Assembly: GCA_000496135.1 (NCBI GenBank)
Contig: KI542674.1
Span: forward strand, 248,001-312,000
DNA from: Thermoplasmatales archaeon E-plasma
GTDB lineage: Archaea > Thermoplasmatota > Thermoplasmata > Thermoplasmatales > Thermoplasmataceae
Reading direction: 5' to 3'
DNA length: 64,000 nt
The position numbers and the translations under genes were made by a program. The stretch's first letter is position 1. Every line of letters begins with the position of its first letter. The notes beneath the pieces were generated by a model, which saw nothing but the letters and a program-made list of their open reading frames with translations, was not told the DNA's origin and did no database searches. Shown here in pieces: positions 37,401 to 45,855 of this stretch.

Positions 37401-38181
37401 GGAGAACCTCAAAGCTGATGATTTGAAACAGCTATTCACCGTGTTCACCGAAATAAATTTTAATGCCAGAATGTTTGAAACTGTTATGAAGGGCTTTGAA
37501 GATTATCCAATGCTCATTAACAAAGATTCAATAAATTACATCATTCGCTCCATGATAGAACTGGAATTTTACGATCGGGCTGAGAAATTAATCTCAAAGC
37601 TCCACAATAAGATGATACCACAGGAACGCTTTGACGAATATGAAGAACTTCTCAGGAAAAAGGAAGAATTTGCTGAAGTTCTCTATTTTGCAGTTCGAAT
37701 TATGAAGCTTGAATTTAAAGCAGGAAGAAAGCTCGATCAGAGGGAAGCCATAATAAAAGCAGAAATACCTGTTGAAATTGCTGGTGAAGTTTTTCAGTTT
37801 TTCACAGAATTGGATGAGGAGGTAAAATTACCTGCAGAAGCCTTTGATGCACTCGCAAAAGAGACTCTGAAACTTATCAGGAAGAAAACCAACATAAGAA
37901 GCATCAATGAAGTCACCATATCTGTTCTGTTCAATATGATGCAAAGGAAAGACCCGCTGGTTGCCCGGAACCTTTACATTTACATAAGAAGAATGCTTAA
38001 GGAAAAGAGGAAACCAAAAATTGATGATGAGGATTTGAACAGGATACTGAGGATTGCCATGAAGGAAAATTTAGTGCCAGACCCTTTAAATATGATTGTG
38101 CGGTTTGATATAGGTCTCAATAGATCCCTGGATCTCCTTGCACTAATGGATTACGTTTCCAAAATGAATCCGTGGAGATAA
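34483..38181 (+). CDS. Very large helical-repeat (TPR-like) protein
   Basis: Soluble, mostly alpha-helical protein of 1232 residues without signal peptide or transmembrane helix. Repeated helix pairs such as ALNISNELLNSGFETQEII, YYLEGVISGAQGNTGVA and GDYYQSKGEFENAIYHYDKA follow the TPR pattern, most clearly at about residues 240-330, 610-660 and 780-850. The C-terminal third is a degenerate solenoid. No catalytic motif is visible. It starts leaderless 181 bases after arlJ and overlaps the S2P-type protease gene region, so a cytoplasmic scaffold role is possible. I do not recognise a characterised homologue. Confidence 0.7.
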   Translation: MADEPANAVSDKRVLSALDSVIKSNNSSEKGERLKSLLKLLNELEVQKVFQTNEKAREKLSIIADSIVLNYPELADPEIIETFMHADMRRENLILDYMKSIVMTSNRELAAKFLKSETIIPGLPTSSDLMKKMAFMTDDYEHASIIFSMNGRFDRELFSEYVSGRQTEVINSIIIKNFKEKGKFLELAEFLKLLRIATGNPAYTIELASTMKRLGDINGMKDVLSSIDIRKIDESAQKHSLAELYNQAGENELALNISNELLNSGFETQEIIIVKAKSLLSLDRPEECLYFLQQKEAVCKKSEELLILLCKAGEQINNYRVPLDILTDVQDIIQKNQFLWKYFIIFLARDSKFDLANKKLSEMEKQFQDSREVLEARLFIQSTLNKESDAINTAQRIFENDPGDDKSARLLLNALYSNKNYKQFIEFYDKAINDSIISQFRSMAASAHLFVNGVADMVQYVKKYSVNISEAHLVDALIESIRTEEQIKEIQRLKDFVSMSEIEIVNSIIAWAKGILFDTEGLRDIVIVSCSEKLSAIISLRSIMIDTNSNIDQNIYKCGKNIIDSIKETIASIKKGAVLKNIEDYPYLNYPNTQTLISVKRFKEASETLIKATNPRNPDPYYYYLEGVISGAQGNTGVASKNLEKALSMLDSATFRSYLLREYMKAGDDKRAIAETEKIIKMAGFDALPFSEIYEFSRKMSADFCSNIIDLFDYSGKDNIYTMRIRRDHYIEIMDDPRAIELSKNIISMKERNARDVMTYLAVLKRSGKGSMIEEVIEILSGTDLNGEIHASFGDYYQSKGEFENAIYHYDKADADGFDPDRMPGYADCLIELGKYGDASKVISRMKEKGILEVKLYLRSGEIEKIINILRNKKNRATSDDEIYSFIALTLWKNSEVRNSLISLYERDGNPVLGKLIARKLLDSRETEKAIQIMRNILKNAPNDIENVIMLCETLAKLAREEEANVILKKLLKENLKADDLKQLFTVFTEINFNARMFETVMKGFEDYPMLINKDSINYIIRSMIELEFYDRAEKLISKLHNKMIPQERFDEYEELLRKKEEFAEVLYFAVRIMKLEFKAGRKLDQREAIIKAEIPVEIAGEVFQFFTELDEEVKLPAEAFDALAKETLKLIRKKTNIRSINEVTISVLFNMMQRKDPLVARNLYIYIRRMLKEKRKPKIDDEDLNRILRIAMKENLVPDPLNMIVRFDIGLNRSLDLLALMDYVSKMNPWR

Positions 38182-38183
38182 TT

Positions 38184-38792
38184 ATGTTCAGAGGTTCGGT
38201 ATTTAGCAGAAATGAGTTTGTCGACATTCTAACTGCCGTAATAGTTTTAGGAAGTGCTTTTACAATAGCCCTGACAGCTGATTTCAATGTTGCGGTGAAC
38301 AGCTACTTTACACTGTATTATCTGGTTCCAATTGGATTTCTGGGGGCAATTACTGCATTTCTTATGCATGAACTGGCTCATAGACAGATGGCCATAAGAT
38401 ATGGTGGAGCGGCACATTTCAGACTCTGGCCCATGGGCTTGCTTCTTTCCCTTATTACAAGCCCGTTTGGATTCCTGTTTGCAGCTCCGGGAGCTGTTCA
38501 GATATATGCCATAGATAAGCCAGAGCATGTTGGTATTGTTGCACTTGCAGGACCTGCTACGAACCTTATCCTTGGAATATTATTTATGGCTTTTTCCTCT
38601 GTTCTTTCAGGGTTTGCTCAGGGGATAACTCTTTACGTGGGAGAGATTAATGCAATAATGTGTCTTTTCAACATGATTCCAATACCGCCGCTTGACGGAT
38701 TCAAGGTTCTTAAATGGGATTATAGACCATACCTGATTGTAATGTCACTTGCAATATTAACTGAGATATACATAGTAAGGGGATTAATTTAA
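38184..38792 (+). CDS. Site-2-protease-like membrane metallopeptidase (M50)
   Basis: Intramembrane protease of 202 residues with about five or six hydrophobic segments. The zinc motif HELAH is at 62-66 and the second metal-ligand motif appears as IPIPPLDGFKV near residue 168. The family cleaves transmembrane segments of regulatory or membrane proteins. ATG 38184 with GGAGA 5 bases upstream is preferred to GTG 38172. The SD lies inside the end of the repeat-protein gene, so the two are coupled. Confidence 0.85.
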   Translation: MFRGSVFSRNEFVDILTAVIVLGSAFTIALTADFNVAVNSYFTLYYLVPIGFLGAITAFLMHELAHRQMAIRYGGAAHFRLWPMGLLLSLITSPFGFLFAAPGAVQIYAIDKPEHVGIVALAGPATNLILGILFMAFSSVLSGFAQGITLYVGEINAIMCLFNMIPIPPLDGFKVLKWDYRPYLIVMSLAILTEIYIVRGLI

Positions 38793-38813
38793 AAAATAAA
38801 AAAGTGTTTTATT

Positions 38814-39725
38814 TCAGGAAATAAGTGTGATGAAGGCGGCCTTTGCACTGTGCAGCCGATTCTCAGCTTCCTGAAATATGACACTGTTAATACTGTCTGC
38901 AACATCGTCGGTTACTTCAAGTCCTCTGTGCGCAGGAAGGCAATGCATAAAGATGTAGTCTTTTTTAGCCTCTGAGACAAGTTCAGAGTTTACCTGAAAT
39001 GGTTTGAATGCCTTTTCCTTGATCTCTTTCTGCTTCTCCTCTCCCATGGATATCCAAACATCGGTGTATATGACATCTGCATCTGCAACGGCTTCCTTTG
39101 GATTTGTTGTGGCTGAAATCTTGGCACCTGTCAATCTGGCTATCTCTCTTGCCTTTGCAATGTATTTTTCATTGGGCTTGTATTGTTCAGGTGTACCGAT
39201 AGACATATCCATTCCTAAGAGTGCACAACCAAGAACCAGAGAATTTACCATATTATTTCCATCCCCCACATAAGAAAATTTAAGGTTACTGGTTCTGCCT
39301 TTCTTTTCTGCAATAGTCATAAAGTCTGCCAGTACCTGAAGCGGATGCTCGACATCGTCAAGTGCATTTATAACCGGGATTGAAGAATTTCTTGCAAGTT
39401 TTAATACATTCTCATGACTGAATGCTCTGTAAGTAATTGCGTCAAGGAATCCAGATAGAACATGGGCTGTGTCCTCCACGGTCTCTCCCCTTCCCATCTG
39501 CATATCATTTGGGTTCAGATAAATGCCGTGTCCTCCAAGTTGTGTTATTGCCGTTTCCAGTGATATTCTGGTTCTTGTGCTGGGCTTTTCGAAGATCATT
39601 CCAACAGTTCTGCCTTCAAGTTCTGATCTTTTGGAATAACGATCTCTCTTTACTTTTAATGCCAGAGAGATAACATCCTGTATGTCCTTCTCCATATCAA
39701 GAATTGAAATCAGATCTCTCTTCAT
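38814..39725 (-). CDS. argF: Ornithine carbamoyltransferase
   Basis: Enzyme of 303 residues that makes citrulline from ornithine and carbamoyl phosphate in arginine synthesis. Carbamoyl-phosphate motif STRTR at 49-53; ornithine-binding MHCLPAHRG near 258. Candidate starts are GTG 39734, ATG 39731 and ATG 39725; the last has GGAG at the best spacing. It overlaps or abuts the end of sucD and is the last gene of the sucC-sucD-argF run. Confidence 0.92.
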   Translation of the reverse strand: MKRDLISILDMEKDIQDVISLALKVKRDRYSKRSELEGRTVGMIFEKPSTRTRISLETAITQLGGHGIYLNPNDMQMGRGETVEDTAHVLSGFLDAITYRAFSHENVLKLARNSSIPVINALDDVEHPLQVLADFMTIAEKKGRTSNLKFSYVGDGNNMVNSLVLGCALLGMDMSIGTPEQYKPNEKYIAKAREIARLTGAKISATTNPKEAVADADVIYTDVWISMGEEKQKEIKEKAFKPFQVNSELVSEAKKDYIFMHCLPAHRGLEVTDDVADSINSVIFQEAENRLHSAKAAFITLIS

Positions 39726-39730
39726 TTTCA

Positions 39731-40588
39731 TCACTCCAAAAGCGATGGTATATCTACCGGATATTCAGCAACCTTTACGCCAGCCTCACCAAATGCCTTA
39801 ATTTTTGATTCTGCAGTTCCAACGCCTTTCTCTATAATGGCACCTGCATGACCCATTCTTTTTCCCTGAGGTGCACTCCTTCCGGTAATGTATGCTACAA
39901 CTTTCTTGGACACATTGTCCTTGATGTACCTGGCTGCAATCTCTTCATTGCTTCCTCCTATCTCTCCAACTAGAACTATTTCTTCTGTCTCGTCATCCTT
40001 TTCAAACTCCTTCAGAACGTCTATGTAGTTCATTCCTACTACTGGATCTCCACCAAGTCCTATAACCGTGCTTTCTCCCATTCCTGCCTCGGTTATGGCG
40101 TTGACTATTTCGTAGGTAAGGGTCCCGCTTCTTGAAGCCACAGCAATTTTTCCCTTCTTAAAGATCTTGTTTGGCATAATCCCTATCTTACATTTACCTA
40201 CTGCAGTGATCCCCGGTCCGTTTGGCCCCAGTACAATTGAACCCATTCTTCTTGCATTATGCACAATTTCCATGGAATCGTGGAACGGCACGTGTTCTGT
40301 CAGGATATATATAATTTTAATGCCGGAATATATGGCTTCCAGTGCAGCATCCTTAACGTAGGGTGCGGCAACACTTATCATTGTTGCATCGGGTTTCAGA
40401 TGAATGGTCTCACTCACATTATCAAAAACCGGAACTTTATCCATGAATTTACTGCCACCTTTTCCAGGAGATGTACCAGCTACAATCTTCGTACCGAACT
40501 TCAGCATTTCTCCAGCATGGAATGATCCCTGATGACCTGTGATACCCTGAACTATTACCTTTGTCTTTTCATCTACAAACGAACTCAT
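39731..40588 (-). CDS. sucD: Succinyl-CoA synthetase alpha subunit
   Basis: Subunit of 285 residues of the TCA-cycle enzyme that interconverts succinyl-CoA and succinate with nucleotide phosphorylation. CoA-binding GITGHQGSFH near the N-terminus; phosphohistidine motif RMGHAGAII near residue 243. ATG 40588 follows GGGGGT 8 bases upstream and is chosen over an in-frame TTG at 40606. The SD sits inside the end of sucC. Confidence 0.95.
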   Translation of the reverse strand: MSSFVDEKTKVIVQGITGHQGSFHAGEMLKFGTKIVAGTSPGKGGSKFMDKVPVFDNVSETIHLKPDATMISVAAPYVKDAALEAIYSGIKIIYILTEHVPFHDSMEIVHNARRMGSIVLGPNGPGITAVGKCKIGIMPNKIFKKGKIAVASRSGTLTYEIVNAITEAGMGESTVIGLGGDPVVGMNYIDVLKEFEKDDETEEIVLVGEIGGSNEEIAARYIKDNVSKKVVAYITGRSAPQGKRMGHAGAIIEKGVGTAESKIKAFGEAGVKVAEYPVDIPSLLE

Positions 40589-40589
40589 T

Positions 40590-41696
40590 TTAATTACCCC
40601 CTGCAATTTTTACAACTCTTTCAATCGCTTTCATCATTCCTGGAAATGCTTCTATTCCTGCGTCTGAAAGAATTTTTCTACCTTCATCTTCCTTTACACC
40701 ACTAAGTCTCACAACGATCTGCTGTGCGATTTTGTATCTTTTCTTGGCCTCCACTATTCCAGTTGCAACTGTGTCACACTTGGTAACTCCGCCAAAAATG
40801 TTCACAAGAATAGCCTTTGGATTTGCCTTCAGTACAAATTCAAATGCCTTAGCAACGATTTCAACATTATCTGTACCTCCAAGATCAAGGAAATTTCTTG
40901 GATATCCCTTGTGAAGGGTCAGTGCATCCAGTGTTGCCATGGTTAAACCTGCTCCATTGGCTATTACTCCTATGTTTCCATTCAATTCTATGAATGAATA
41001 TCCTGCTGCGTTAGCCTCCAGTTCAAGAGGTGTTTTTTCAGGATCAACAACGTTGAATTCCTTGTGCCTGAAGATTGAATCGCTGTCAATTATGACCTTT
41101 GCATCGGCTGCTATTAATTTACCTTCTCCGGTAATGACAAGTGGATTGATCTCAACGAGCTCACAGTCCTTCTCTTCGAATATTTCATAAAGTTTTCTTA
41201 GAATTCCCGTAAACTGTTTCCCGATTTCCGGGCTTAACCCCATAAATTTAATTGCTTCTCTGGCCATAAAATCAGAATATCCCAATATTGGGTCGACTGT
41301 CTTTATGAAGATATTCTCCCTTGGCAGGGTTTCTATTTCAACCCCTCCCTGAGAGGTTGCCATTATAATTGGACTTCTTGATGTTCTGTCTAGAGTTACG
41401 CTAACATAAAGTTCCTTCTGGATATCGATCATCTCTTCGATGAGTACCTTTGATACTGTATAGTCCCTTATCTTCGAACCTAGAAGTTCCGAAACTCCTT
41501 TCTTGAGATCTGCTTCAGTTTTGGCAAATTTAATGCCTCCTGATTTTCCTCTTCCGCCCAGCAAAATCTGGGATTTTATAACAACTGGCTTTGTAAAAGC
41601 CTTCACTTCATTTAAGTTTTCAACAACATAGCCATCAGGCACTGGGACTCCATATTCTCTGAAAATGGATTTCCCCATATATTCATAGAGATTCAA
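40590..41696 (-). CDS. sucC: Succinyl-CoA synthetase beta subunit
   Basis: ATP-grasp subunit of 368 residues. KSQILLGGRGKSGGIKFA binds the nucleotide, ELVEINPLVIT the metal, and NIFGGVTKCD (about 300) the succinate-site region. An SD (TCCGGTGA on the coding strand, then TTTGAATCTC) may be weak, but the start MNLYEYMGK is standard for the family. The thermosome gene ends 92 bases upstream. Confidence 0.95.
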   Translation of the reverse strand: MNLYEYMGKSIFREYGVPVPDGYVVENLNEVKAFTKPVVIKSQILLGGRGKSGGIKFAKTEADLKKGVSELLGSKIRDYTVSKVLIEEMIDIQKELYVSVTLDRTSRSPIIMATSQGGVEIETLPRENIFIKTVDPILGYSDFMAREAIKFMGLSPEIGKQFTGILRKLYEIFEEKDCELVEINPLVITGEGKLIAADAKVIIDSDSIFRHKEFNVVDPEKTPLELEANAAGYSFIELNGNIGVIANGAGLTMATLDALTLHKGYPRNFLDLGGTDNVEIVAKAFEFVLKANPKAILVNIFGGVTKCDTVATGIVEAKKRYKIAQQIVVRLSGVKEDEGRKILSDAGIEAFPGMMKAIERVVKIAGGN

Positions 41697-41788
41697 ATAA
41701 TCACCGGAGGGAAATCATTTCAACATAAATAAGATTAATTGGGAAAAAAGTAAAAATGGAGATATTTTAATAAAAATTAGGATGTTTT

Positions 41789-43435
41789 TCAGTATGGCGG
41801 CATTCCACCCATACCGCCCATGCCTCCCATACCGCCCATGCCGCCTCCCTGGCCGCCTGGACCGCTCTTCTTTGAGGCAATTACGTCGTCTATTCTCAGA
41901 ATCATGGTGGCAACCTCAACTGCGCTTTCAAGAGCATTTCTCTTGACTCTAAGAGGATCATAGACTCCTTTCGCTTTCATATCGCCAATTTTGTTTGCCA
42001 AAAAATCTATTCCATAATCGATCTTGCCATGTTCGTGTTCTGCCTTTAGATTTATGAGTGTGTTTATGGGATCCATACCGGCATTTTCTGCAAGCGTTCT
42101 GGGAATTACCTCAAGGGCTTTTGCAAATGCCTCTATGGCTAACTGTTCTCTGCCCCCTACTGATGCTGCATAGTTTCTGGTTCTAAGTACCAGTTCAGCT
42201 TCTATTGCGCCGCCACCCGGGAGAGTTCTACCATCTTCCTTGGTGATTGCTACTACACGAATTGCGTCATTCAGTGATCTTTCAATTTCAGAAACAACAT
42301 GCTCTGTTCCACCTCTGATAAGAATACTCACCGCCTTAGGGTTTGCACATCCTGTAATAAATGTCATCCTGTCATCGCTGATCTTTTTCTCTTCTACCTT
42401 TTCAGCTTTGCCAAGCATTGATTCTGTCAAATCGTCAAGGTTAGTAACTATCTTTGCGCCTGTGGCCTTTGCCAATTTTTCCATATCACTTTTCTTTACT
42501 CTTCTCACTGCATAAATTCCATCTTTTGCAAGATAGTGCTGAGCCAGATCATCTATACCTTTCTGACATAGTACGACATTTGCCTTACTGGCCTTTATCT
42601 TTTCCACCATATGCTTGAAGGTGTCTGACTCCTGGTTCAGGAAGTCCTGGATTCTTGATGGGTCAGTTATCTGAACCTTGGCCTCTATTTCGGTTTTCTT
42701 AATTTCAAGTGCACAGTCAATGAGTGCTATCTTTGCATCCTTTACAATTGAAGGCATTTTTGAGTGAACCTTTTCCTTGTCTATAACAAGACCGCTAATG
42801 AACTGAGTGTCATTAACACTTCCTCCTGACTTCTTGTCTACCTTTATGTTAGCCGTATCAACTCTTATCTTCCCGCCTTTTTCCTCGGAAACAGCGTTAA
42901 CAGCCTTTACTACCAAATCACTCAGTATCTCAGATTTTAAACCTATATTCTTTCCGGAAAGTGCAGTTTCAGATATCTGCTTCAGAATCTTATCGTCAAG
43001 TGACTTTGTTGCTATGACCTCAAGGTTCTTTTTTACCTCGTTCACAGCAAGCCTGTAACCGTTTGCTATAACAGTTGGATGAACACCCTGACTGAGGAGT
43101 TCTTCCGCCTGCTTGAGAAATTCACCAGCAAGTATAACAGCCGTTGTTGTTCCATCTCCAACTGCTGAATCCTGTGCTCTTGCTACCTCTACTATCATCT
43201 TTGCAGTTGGGTGATCAACATCCATTTCTTTGAGAATAGTGGCACCATCATTTGATATAATTATGTCACCGATTGAATCAACCAGCATCTTATCCATACC
43301 CTTCGGACCTAGTGTAGTTCTAACTGCATCAGCTATTGCCTTTGCTGCTTCTATGTTAGCCTTCTGAGCATTTTTTCCCTGTTCCCTGTTTGTTCCTTCT
43401 TTCAGCACGAATATTGGCATATTTCCTGTTAACAT
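41789..43435 (-). CDS. thsA: Thermosome subunit (alpha-type group II chaperonin)
   Basis: ATP-driven protein-folding chaperonin of 548 residues. Start [15 protein letters not shown] is close to the Thermoplasma alpha subunit. [10 protein letters not shown] (41-50) and GDGTTTAV (93-100) are ATPase signatures, and the tail of GGM repeats ending in PPY is normal for the family. ATG 43435 with AGGTG 8 bases upstream is preferred to ATG 43420. An AT-rich promoter (CTTTATATTG) lies about 43475-43485. Confidence 0.95.
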   Translation of the reverse strand: MLTGNMPIFVLKEGTNREQGKNAQKANIEAAKAIADAVRTTLGPKGMDKMLVDSIGDIIISNDGATILKEMDVDHPTAKMIVEVARAQDSAVGDGTTTAVILAGEFLKQAEELLSQGVHPTVIANGYRLAVNEVKKNLEVIATKSLDDKILKQISETALSGKNIGLKSEILSDLVVKAVNAVSEEKGGKIRVDTANIKVDKKSGGSVNDTQFISGLVIDKEKVHSKMPSIVKDAKIALIDCALEIKKTEIEAKVQITDPSRIQDFLNQESDTFKHMVEKIKASKANVVLCQKGIDDLAQHYLAKDGIYAVRRVKKSDMEKLAKATGAKIVTNLDDLTESMLGKAEKVEEKKISDDRMTFITGCANPKAVSILIRGGTEHVVSEIERSLNDAIRVVAITKEDGRTLPGGGAIEAELVLRTRNYAASVGGREQLAIEAFAKALEVIPRTLAENAGMDPINTLINLKAEHEHGKIDYGIDFLANKIGDMKAKGVYDPLRVKRNALESAVEVATMILRIDDVIASKKSGPGGQGGGMGGMGGMGGMGGMPPY

Positions 43436-43852
43436 TATTTGTACACCTCTATTGGTGGATAAATTTGTTCTTCAATATAAAGTTTTTGAATATAATTTTC
43501 AGATTAACAGGCAATAATCCATAGCATTCGAGCGATTGTAATATCCACCATATTTTAATAAGGGAAAATCTCTTTTATCGCTTTGTATCTTTCCAGTTTT
43601 CTCTATGCTTCCATATCTCTGTATGTGTATAATATTGCAGGTAATTTCAATTATATCAACATAGGGCTATTGGAGGATATGTGATACCTGCTCTTTATAA
43701 GCCAGTATTCTGTGAATGATAATTTCAATTCTTTTAACGTATCATGTTGATAAATATATATCACTTATAATTCTATTTTAATCGTAACAAAGTTCAAAAA
43801 TGTGTTTTATTTGAAAAATGAAATTAAAAAAATATGTTTAGAACTATTTCAC
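43436..43852 (-). other. Intergenic region upstream of the thermosome
   Basis: 417 AT-rich bases. The end next to 43435 holds the thermosome SD and TATA-like element. The remainder shows only short frames, including a 12-codon plus-strand ORF from a GTG just after GGAGG near 43675. No RNA gene or repeat is convincing. Confidence 0.5.
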
Positions 43853-45715
43853 TTATGAAACTGGAACGTATGAGAAATAGTTCATCGGTACATTGAAACT
43901 GTATGTGTTGTAATTACTGTTATCCACAAAGAATATGGGTGTGCTTCCTGCTGATTGATATATCGTGTAATCAACATTTGACCCAGAGGTCCCAGAGTCA
44001 GCGCTCAACTCATTGTTTACTGTAAATTCACTGAAGTGAACTGTGGATGAGGTATATATGGAGATTGAAGACATGTCTGATATGATTGCAGATGAAAGAC
44101 CAACCTCTGAGCTTGCAAGTGCTATTCCATTAACAACATCTTCTGCATCTGCACCACCCGGGATTAAACCTGTGGCTGCATTTATTGCTAATGCTACACC
44201 CAAAGCCGCTGAAAATGTTCCCATTGCATTGTTTACCTGTGCCATTTCTGATTTTGCATTGTTATATTCTTTAACATAGTTGTTATATTGAAAATCAGAT
44301 AAAGTATCTCCAGCGTTAATTGTTCCAGAATTTACCTTTACCATACCCAGAGAATTTAAAACTGCTGACCAGTCTGATGCAGTGGTCTGATTTGAATTTA
44401 GTCCAGTAGTGTGTGCCTGATCATACAGGTTTTCCACGACAGCCAAGTTATTTGACATAGATGAGATTGCCATTACGGTATAAGGTGCGCTTTCCAAGAC
44501 ACCACAGTACCATTTCCCATTCAAATAGACATCCTGAGGTGTTGCATCCCGATATTCGTATGCCGTAAATGTGACATTTGGTATATACACCATAGACATG
44601 CTCCCACTTATTGTAGTGTTGGAGTCAAGACTGCCTGAAACAGATGTAATACTGCCTGACTTGAATGAACCTGATGTGGAATCCATAACCTGAGAACTTG
44701 CGGAATCTACCTGACATGCTTCAGCTGTATTGAAACTCATTCCGGATGCGCTGGACATATCTGCAAACGATGTTAATAATTTCGATTGGGATGGTAACTG
44801 CTGTGTTGATATTGCCAATGGAAGCGGTCCGGTCCATGATTTTCCGCCCAAAGACTGTAATATAGAATCAATATCCGGACAAGTCGAGTCATCTTGACAT
44901 CCATCTCCGCAATAAGGTATACATGGTGTGCCCCAACCTCCAGGAGGACCTATTATTCCTTCTGTGTGAATTTTCACCGGGTGTAATCCATGCATATCGG
45001 ATATGTTAAACGGCCCAACATATGACGGATGTGAGAGATTGAAGAATATATGTGATTGCATTGAAATAGACGGAGAATTTGGATTTGTCACATATGTCTG
45101 CATATCATTGAATACTTCGCTGAATGGAGAATACTGTATATTGTTGTAATATCTGTATTCGTATATGGTTCCATTAATTATAAACGAATATTCCGCCTGA
45201 AGCATAACTGAAACATCACTGCTGTTTGATATTCCGCTTGCTCTCCACTGTCTTGCAATGTTATAGAAGTTGTTTCCGAGTATACCGGAAAACTGACCGT
45301 TTGATGATAATCTTCCTCCAAGTATTGTAACATCATATGGATTGTTTGACATGTTCATTCCAGTCATATTGACAAACTTGCCCTCCGGTGTTGTGTTTAG
45401 ATTCATGGGTATTACGGATAGAAGTGAGAAGAATACATTCTCATTATTGTAATATTTTGCTGCGTTTTTTGACACCATTGCAAATGATGATACACCTGGC
45501 GGTGCACCTGTGAACTTCACAGACAGATCTACCGGAACACCCTTTTGCAGTTCACTGGAATGTATGTATACAACATATAGCCCCACTGATCCAACCATGA
45601 TCAGGGCAGCAATAATTGCAAACGTCGTCTTCTTCCTTGCCTTTGCTTTTTCTATGAGTGAACCCATTTTTCCGTTTATGGATTCCCCATTAAAGTATTC
45701 TTTTATGCTTTTCAT
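43853..45715 (-). CDS. Large secreted/membrane-anchored protein with Cys cluster
   Basis: Protein of 620 residues from ATG 45715; a longer frame to 45781 exists, but a TATA-like AATATATATATT at 45735-45746 lies 25 bases before 45715, indicating a leaderless start there. A basic cytoplasmic N-terminus (MKSIKEYFNG) precedes one transmembrane helix at about 31-51, then an extracellular domain with many sequons. Four Cys at 265, 269, 273 and 279 form a tight cluster, and two further Cys follow later. Residues about 525-580 are an Ala/Gly-rich hydrophobic stretch (AALGVALAINAATGLIPGG). No family recognised. Confidence 0.7.
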   Translation of the reverse strand: MKSIKEYFNGESINGKMGSLIEKAKARKKTTFAIIAALIMVGSVGLYVVYIHSSELQKGVPVDLSVKFTGAPPGVSSFAMVSKNAAKYYNNENVFFSLLSVIPMNLNTTPEGKFVNMTGMNMSNNPYDVTILGGRLSSNGQFSGILGNNFYNIARQWRASGISNSSDVSVMLQAEYSFIINGTIYEYRYYNNIQYSPFSEVFNDMQTYVTNPNSPSISMQSHIFFNLSHPSYVGPFNISDMHGLHPVKIHTEGIIGPPGGWGTPCIPYCGDGCQDDSTCPDIDSILQSLGGKSWTGPLPLAISTQQLPSQSKLLTSFADMSSASGMSFNTAEACQVDSASSQVMDSTSGSFKSGSITSVSGSLDSNTTISGSMSMVYIPNVTFTAYEYRDATPQDVYLNGKWYCGVLESAPYTVMAISSMSNNLAVVENLYDQAHTTGLNSNQTTASDWSAVLNSLGMVKVNSGTINAGDTLSDFQYNNYVKEYNNAKSEMAQVNNAMGTFSAALGVALAINAATGLIPGGADAEDVVNGIALASSEVGLSSAIISDMSSISIYTSSTVHFSEFTVNNELSADSGTSGSNVDYTIYQSAGSTPIFFVDNSNYNTYSFNVPMNYFSYVPVS

Positions 45716-45734
45716 CAGAGCCCGAATGAATAGG

Positions 45735-45746
45735 AATATATATATT
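45735..45746 (-). promoter_or_regulatory. TATA-like box of a leaderless gene
   Basis: Centred 25 bases upstream of ATG 45715 on the minus strand, with no SD. It decides the start of the secreted protein. Confidence 0.5.
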
Positions 45747-45855
45747 ATGTGATAAATGTTAACACGGCAATCCTTGGTCAATGGGCCTTATTATCTATGA
45801 ACAAAATGTCAATGCTGAAAAGATAGTTTAGCCAAATGCCATTTTATCGTAAAAT

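Noticed and set aside
41789-41850. GGM tandem repeat
   Set aside because: Normal C-terminal tail of group II chaperonins, not a novel repeat.
43660-43720. GTG ORF of 12 codons after GGAGG upstream of the thermosome
   Set aside because: Too short and on the strand opposite to neighbouring genes; no supporting promoter or conservation can be judged.
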